Assembly: GCA_003149835.1 (NCBI GenBank)
Contig: QAMX01000078.1
Location: 1-7,941 of the forward strand
Direction of reading: 5' to 3'
DNA: 7,941 nucleotides
Source: Clostridiales bacterium
GTDB taxonomy: Bacteria > Bacillota > Clostridia > Oscillospirales > QAMX01
Below the pieces are notes generated by a model that was not told the DNA's origin, did not search any database, and was given only the letters and a program-made list of their open reading frames with translations. This document shows, in pieces, positions 6,518 to 7,941 of the stretch. The number at the start of each line of letters is the position of its first letter. The first letter of the stretch is position 1. The position numbers and the translations under genes were made by a program.

Positions 6518-7075
6518 TTATTTGATGACAATCACGATCAGTTTTACCGGCCGGTTGTTCAGCGCGCGCATCGCGTGCGGGTATTTGGAATCAAAGTAAA
6601 CGGAGTCGCCCTCGCGGATCGTCAGCTCGTGGCCGCCGATATAGAGGCGCATCTCGCCTTCGAGACAGTAGTGAAATTCGTGACCGCCGTGCGTATTCAT
6701 GTGCAGCTCGGCGCTCTCATCCTTGGGCTCAATCGTCACCAGCAGCGGCTCGACGCGCCGCTCCGCAAACCCGTGCGCGAGCGCGGCGTAATTGTAGCCG
6801 GCCGTCCGCTCGACGCCGATGCCGCGCCCCTTGCGGACCACGGAGTACATTTTCAGCTTCGCGCGGTCGCCCGTCAGCAGTTCCGTCACCGAAATACCAA
6901 AAATGTCGGCCGCCTCGCAGAGCACGCTGACCGGGATATCGACGTTTCCGGTCTCCATCTCAGCGTACTCCTGGGCCGAAATCGTCAGGCGCGCGCCCAG
7001 CTCTTCTACCGTCATGCCTGAAATTTCACGCATCGCCCTCAGCCGCACGGCAATTTCTCTGACATGTTCAGACAC
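6518..7075 (-). CDS. XRE-family transcriptional regulator with C-terminal cupin domain
   Basis: This 185-aa protein has an N-terminal helix-turn-helix (about residues 5-66: REIAVRLRAMREISGMTVEELG, split by the turn, then SAQEYAEMETG) and a C-terminal cupin barrel (about 105-183). Cupin signatures are H129-x2-H132-E133-F, CLEGE (137-141), REGDSVYFD (154-162) and PH at 166-167, so a metal or small-molecule pocket is likely. I chose the GTG at 7073-7075: AAGGGGGA lies about 10 nt upstream and the HTH begins at once. An open frame extends to an ATG at 7249, but it would translate the T-box and its terminator, so it is rejected. Such proteins often control the metabolic gene beside them; here that would be the acyl-CoA synthetase, and perhaps its own promoter. 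The effector is unknown; an acyl-CoA or the free acid is a guess. Confidence 0.9.
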   Translation of the reverse strand: MSEHVREIAVRLRAMREISGMTVEELGARLTISAQEYAEMETGNVDIPVSVLCEAADIFGISVTELLTGDRAKLKMYSVVRKGRGIGVERTAGYNYAALAHGFAERRVEPLLVTIEPKDESAELHMNTHGGHEFHYCLEGEMRLYIGGHELTIREGDSVYFDSKYPHAMRALNNRPVKLIVIVIK

Positions 7076-7083
7076 AAAAATCA

Positions 7084-7092
7084 ATCCCCCTT
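7084..7092 (-). promoter_or_regulatory. Ribosome binding site deciding the GTG start of the XRE/cupin gene
   Basis: Minus-strand AAGGGGGAT lies about 10 nt before GTG at 7075 and downstream of the T-box terminator. An in-frame TTG (7082-7084) is too close to it to be used. This fixes the start after the riboswitch and not inside it. Confidence 0.7.
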
Positions 7093-7162
7093 CAAAATCC
7101 TGCGCTCCGCTTTTTTCGGCGCGCAAATCGTTTTCGACCAACCGCAGGCAGATCCCGGAAAA

Positions 7163-7200
7163 GAAAAAAACGCCCGTCCACGATTGCTCGGGACGGGCGT
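7163..7200 (-). terminator. T-box-controlled intrinsic terminator
   Basis: A perfect 10-bp stem, ACGCCCGTCC on the minus strand at 7200-7191 with GGACGGGCGT at 7179-7170, has an 11-nt loop and is followed by a run of seven U. Its 5' arm overlaps the 3' arm of the antiterminator, so the two folds exclude each other, the hallmark of a transcriptional T-box. Confidence 0.93.
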
Positions 7201-7441
7201 TCAAAAACTTACCCGCGGTACCACCCAAATTTGCGGCCATGCCGCACACTTCACAAGGTCAAAAAACCTCTGCTCAATAACGGGAGCCCCCGTCCCGCGC
7301 TTACTCCCATGCTTTCAGCGCGAAATGCTCGCAAGCGACCTTCACCGTCTCTCCCAATAGGGCGGCTCACACCCGGCCAAACGCCGACCGCACCTTCTCT
7401 GAATTGTTCCCGACAGCTACTCCTCTTGTTCACAGCATCCA
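7163..7441 (-). promoter_or_regulatory. T-box riboswitch, valine specifier (GUC)
   Basis: Minus-strand RNA. The T-box core GGGTGGTACCGCGGG (7226-7212) matches the family consensus, and the four bases UGGU (7223-7220) would pair with a tRNA end ACCA. Stem I is complete: basal GCT/AGC (7436-7434 with 7329-7327), a GTGAA/CG internal loop, CAAG/CTTG, then a specifier loop with AGTA on the 5' side (7421-7418) and GAA-G-GTC-G on the 3' side (7343-7336), closed by GCTGTC/GACGGT. Counting as in the glyQS T-box (GAA, one base, codon, purine), the codon is GTC at 7339-7337, valine. Frames shifted by one base give Gly or Ser, whose tRNAs usually lack A73. A TGCGGC/GCCGCA hairpin (7246-7232) fits Stem III. 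Antiterminator arms GGG and GCGGG pair with CCCGT and CCC at 7197-7190, which overlap the terminator. Uncharged tRNA-Val should allow read-through into the regulator and synthetase genes. Confidence 0.93.
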
Positions 7442-7450
7442 ATATGATTC

Positions 7451-7470
7451 ATATACTTTTTATAGTATAT
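7451..7470. promoter_or_regulatory. Inverted repeat over the -10 box and start site, candidate operator
   Basis: ATATACT (7451-7457) and AGTATAT (7464-7470) form perfect 7-bp arms around a 6-nt AT-rich centre. It covers the -10 box and the predicted start of transcription. The XRE/cupin protein encoded by this operon is the natural candidate to bind here, giving autoregulation on top of the T-box. AT-rich palindromes over -10 boxes can arise by chance. Confidence 0.4.
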
Positions 7471-7492
7471 CATCCTCACGCCCCGTTGTCAA
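7464..7492 (-). promoter_or_regulatory. Sigma-A promoter of the T-box operon
   Basis: On the minus strand TTGACA (7487-7492) and TATACT (7464-7469) are separated by 17 bp. This is a near-perfect consensus promoter with a start near 7457, about 20 nt before Stem I of the T-box. Such a strong promoter fits control by termination downstream. The -35 box lies about 40 nt after the stop codon of the GH4 gene. Confidence 0.9.
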
Positions 7493-7532
7493 GAGCAAGA
7501 GAAAACTTTTTTTCGCACCTCCGCGGATTCAT

Positions 7533-7941
7533 TCAGATACATTTGCGGATATAGGGTCTGTTGATTTCAAACAGCTCGTCGACGATGCGCTCCGCCGCAT
7601 AGCTGCTCTGAATCACCGGATCGCAGAGCAGCGCCTGCAACGCAAGCTCCCGGCTGCCATAGGCGGCCGCGCGGACGGAAAGGCGCTGTGCGGAAACCTG
7701 CATGTTCAGCAGACCCACTACGCCGTCGGGCAGCCCGCGCACCGCGATCTTGTGCACGCCGCCGCCGTCTACGAGGATCGGAGACTCTACCGCCACGTCC
7801 GCGGGCAGCTGCGAAATCGTATCGTCGTTATAGACGATGGCGGAGGGGATATATTTTTGTTCATTAAAGAAAATTCCGGTAATGACCTCGACGGCCTGCT
7901 CGCCGGACGGGACGAGCCAGTCGCGCGCGTCGCGCCTGCCG
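7533..7941 (-). CDS. Glycoside hydrolase family 4 enzyme (C-terminal part)
   Basis: The reading frame is open from the right edge (first full codon at 7940) to the TGA at 7533-7535, giving about 135 aa of the C-terminus. The stretch begins with PSGEQAVEVITGIFFNE, continues with PADVAVESPILVDGGGVHK, and ends with ALLCDPVIQSSYAAERIVDE and LFEINRPYI. This order (E-x-A-hydrophobic stretch, then VE-P-x-xVD-x-G, then QAL-x-DP, then DELFE-N-x-x-Y) is the C-terminal pattern of GH4 alpha-glucosidases, alpha-galactosidases and alpha-galacturonidases. These cytoplasmic enzymes use NAD+ and a divalent metal. The NAD-binding and metal-binding residues lie upstream, outside the window, so substrate specificity cannot be judged. 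A GTG at 7794-7796 is internal and not a start. The gene could process a sugar imported by the transporter encoded downstream, but the two are separated by the T-box operon. Confidence 0.85.
   Translation of the reverse strand, partial: GRRDARDWLVPSGEQAVEVITGIFFNEQKYIPSAIVYNDDTISQLPADVAVESPILVDGGGVHKIAVRGLPDGVVGLLNMQVSAQRLSVRAAAYGSRELALQALLCDPVIQSSYAAERIVDELFEINRPYIRKCI

Noticed and set aside
5448..6599. Plus-strand open frame (383 codons) opposite the acyl-CoA synthetase gene
   Set aside because: Same reason: arginine-rich antisense frame with no motifs, while the minus strand encodes a complete ANL enzyme.
7076..7249. N-terminal extension of the XRE/cupin protein from the ATG at 7249
   Set aside because: These codons lie over the Stem III hairpin, T-box core and terminator, and the ATG has no ribosome binding site; GTG at 7075 has one.

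Overview
The window looks like a chromosomal segment from a GC-rich member of the Bacillota, most likely a gut or rumen type Clostridia. The reasons are a tRNA-sensing T-box leader, strong AGGAGG-type ribosome binding sites, and an ABC sugar transport operon with no ATPase gene beside it. Every gene I can support lies on the minus strand. No tRNA, rRNA, CRISPR array, insertion sequence or phage gene is visible. The assignment to a group is inference.

Layout, in the direction of transcription (right to left). At the right edge (7941-7533) is the C-terminal part of a glycoside hydrolase family 4 enzyme. It is followed, with no clear terminator, by a consensus promoter (7464-7492) and a complete T-box riboswitch with its own terminator (about 7457-7163). 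The specifier position in Stem I reads GUC (valine), and the UGGU of the T-box fits a tRNA with discriminator A. The leader controls a two-gene unit: an XRE/cupin regulator (7075-6518, GTG start) and an acyl-CoA synthetase of the acetyl/medium-chain/benzoate-CoA ligase type (6401-4743). A strong hairpin terminator closes the unit at 4603-4635.

A 579-bp intergenic region follows (4164-4742). It holds that terminator, a candidate upstream micro-ORF pair, inverted repeats, a second consensus promoter (4391-4419) and a leader of about 220 nt with several hairpins. This promoter serves a carbohydrate uptake operon. Its first gene encodes a very large (1028 aa) extracellular solute-binding protein with two tandem carbohydrate-binding-like modules and a helical spacer ahead of the binding domain. 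Next come a MalF/UgpA-type permease (1062-97, TTG start) and the first 30 codons of a second, MalG-type permease running off the left edge.

How the parts may work together. The left operon captures and imports an oligosaccharide, and the GH4 enzyme could hydrolyse an imported sugar. The middle operon is the surprising part: a valine-type T-box placed over a regulator and an acyl-CoA synthetase instead of a tRNA synthetase, biosynthetic gene or amino-acid transporter. A coherent inference is that valine shortage (uncharged tRNA-Val) switches on activation of isobutyrate or a related branched-chain acid to its CoA ester. A 2-oxoisovalerate:ferredoxin oxidoreductase encoded elsewhere could then carboxylate it reductively to a valine precursor. 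The RNA element is clear in the sequence; the metabolic role is a hypothesis.
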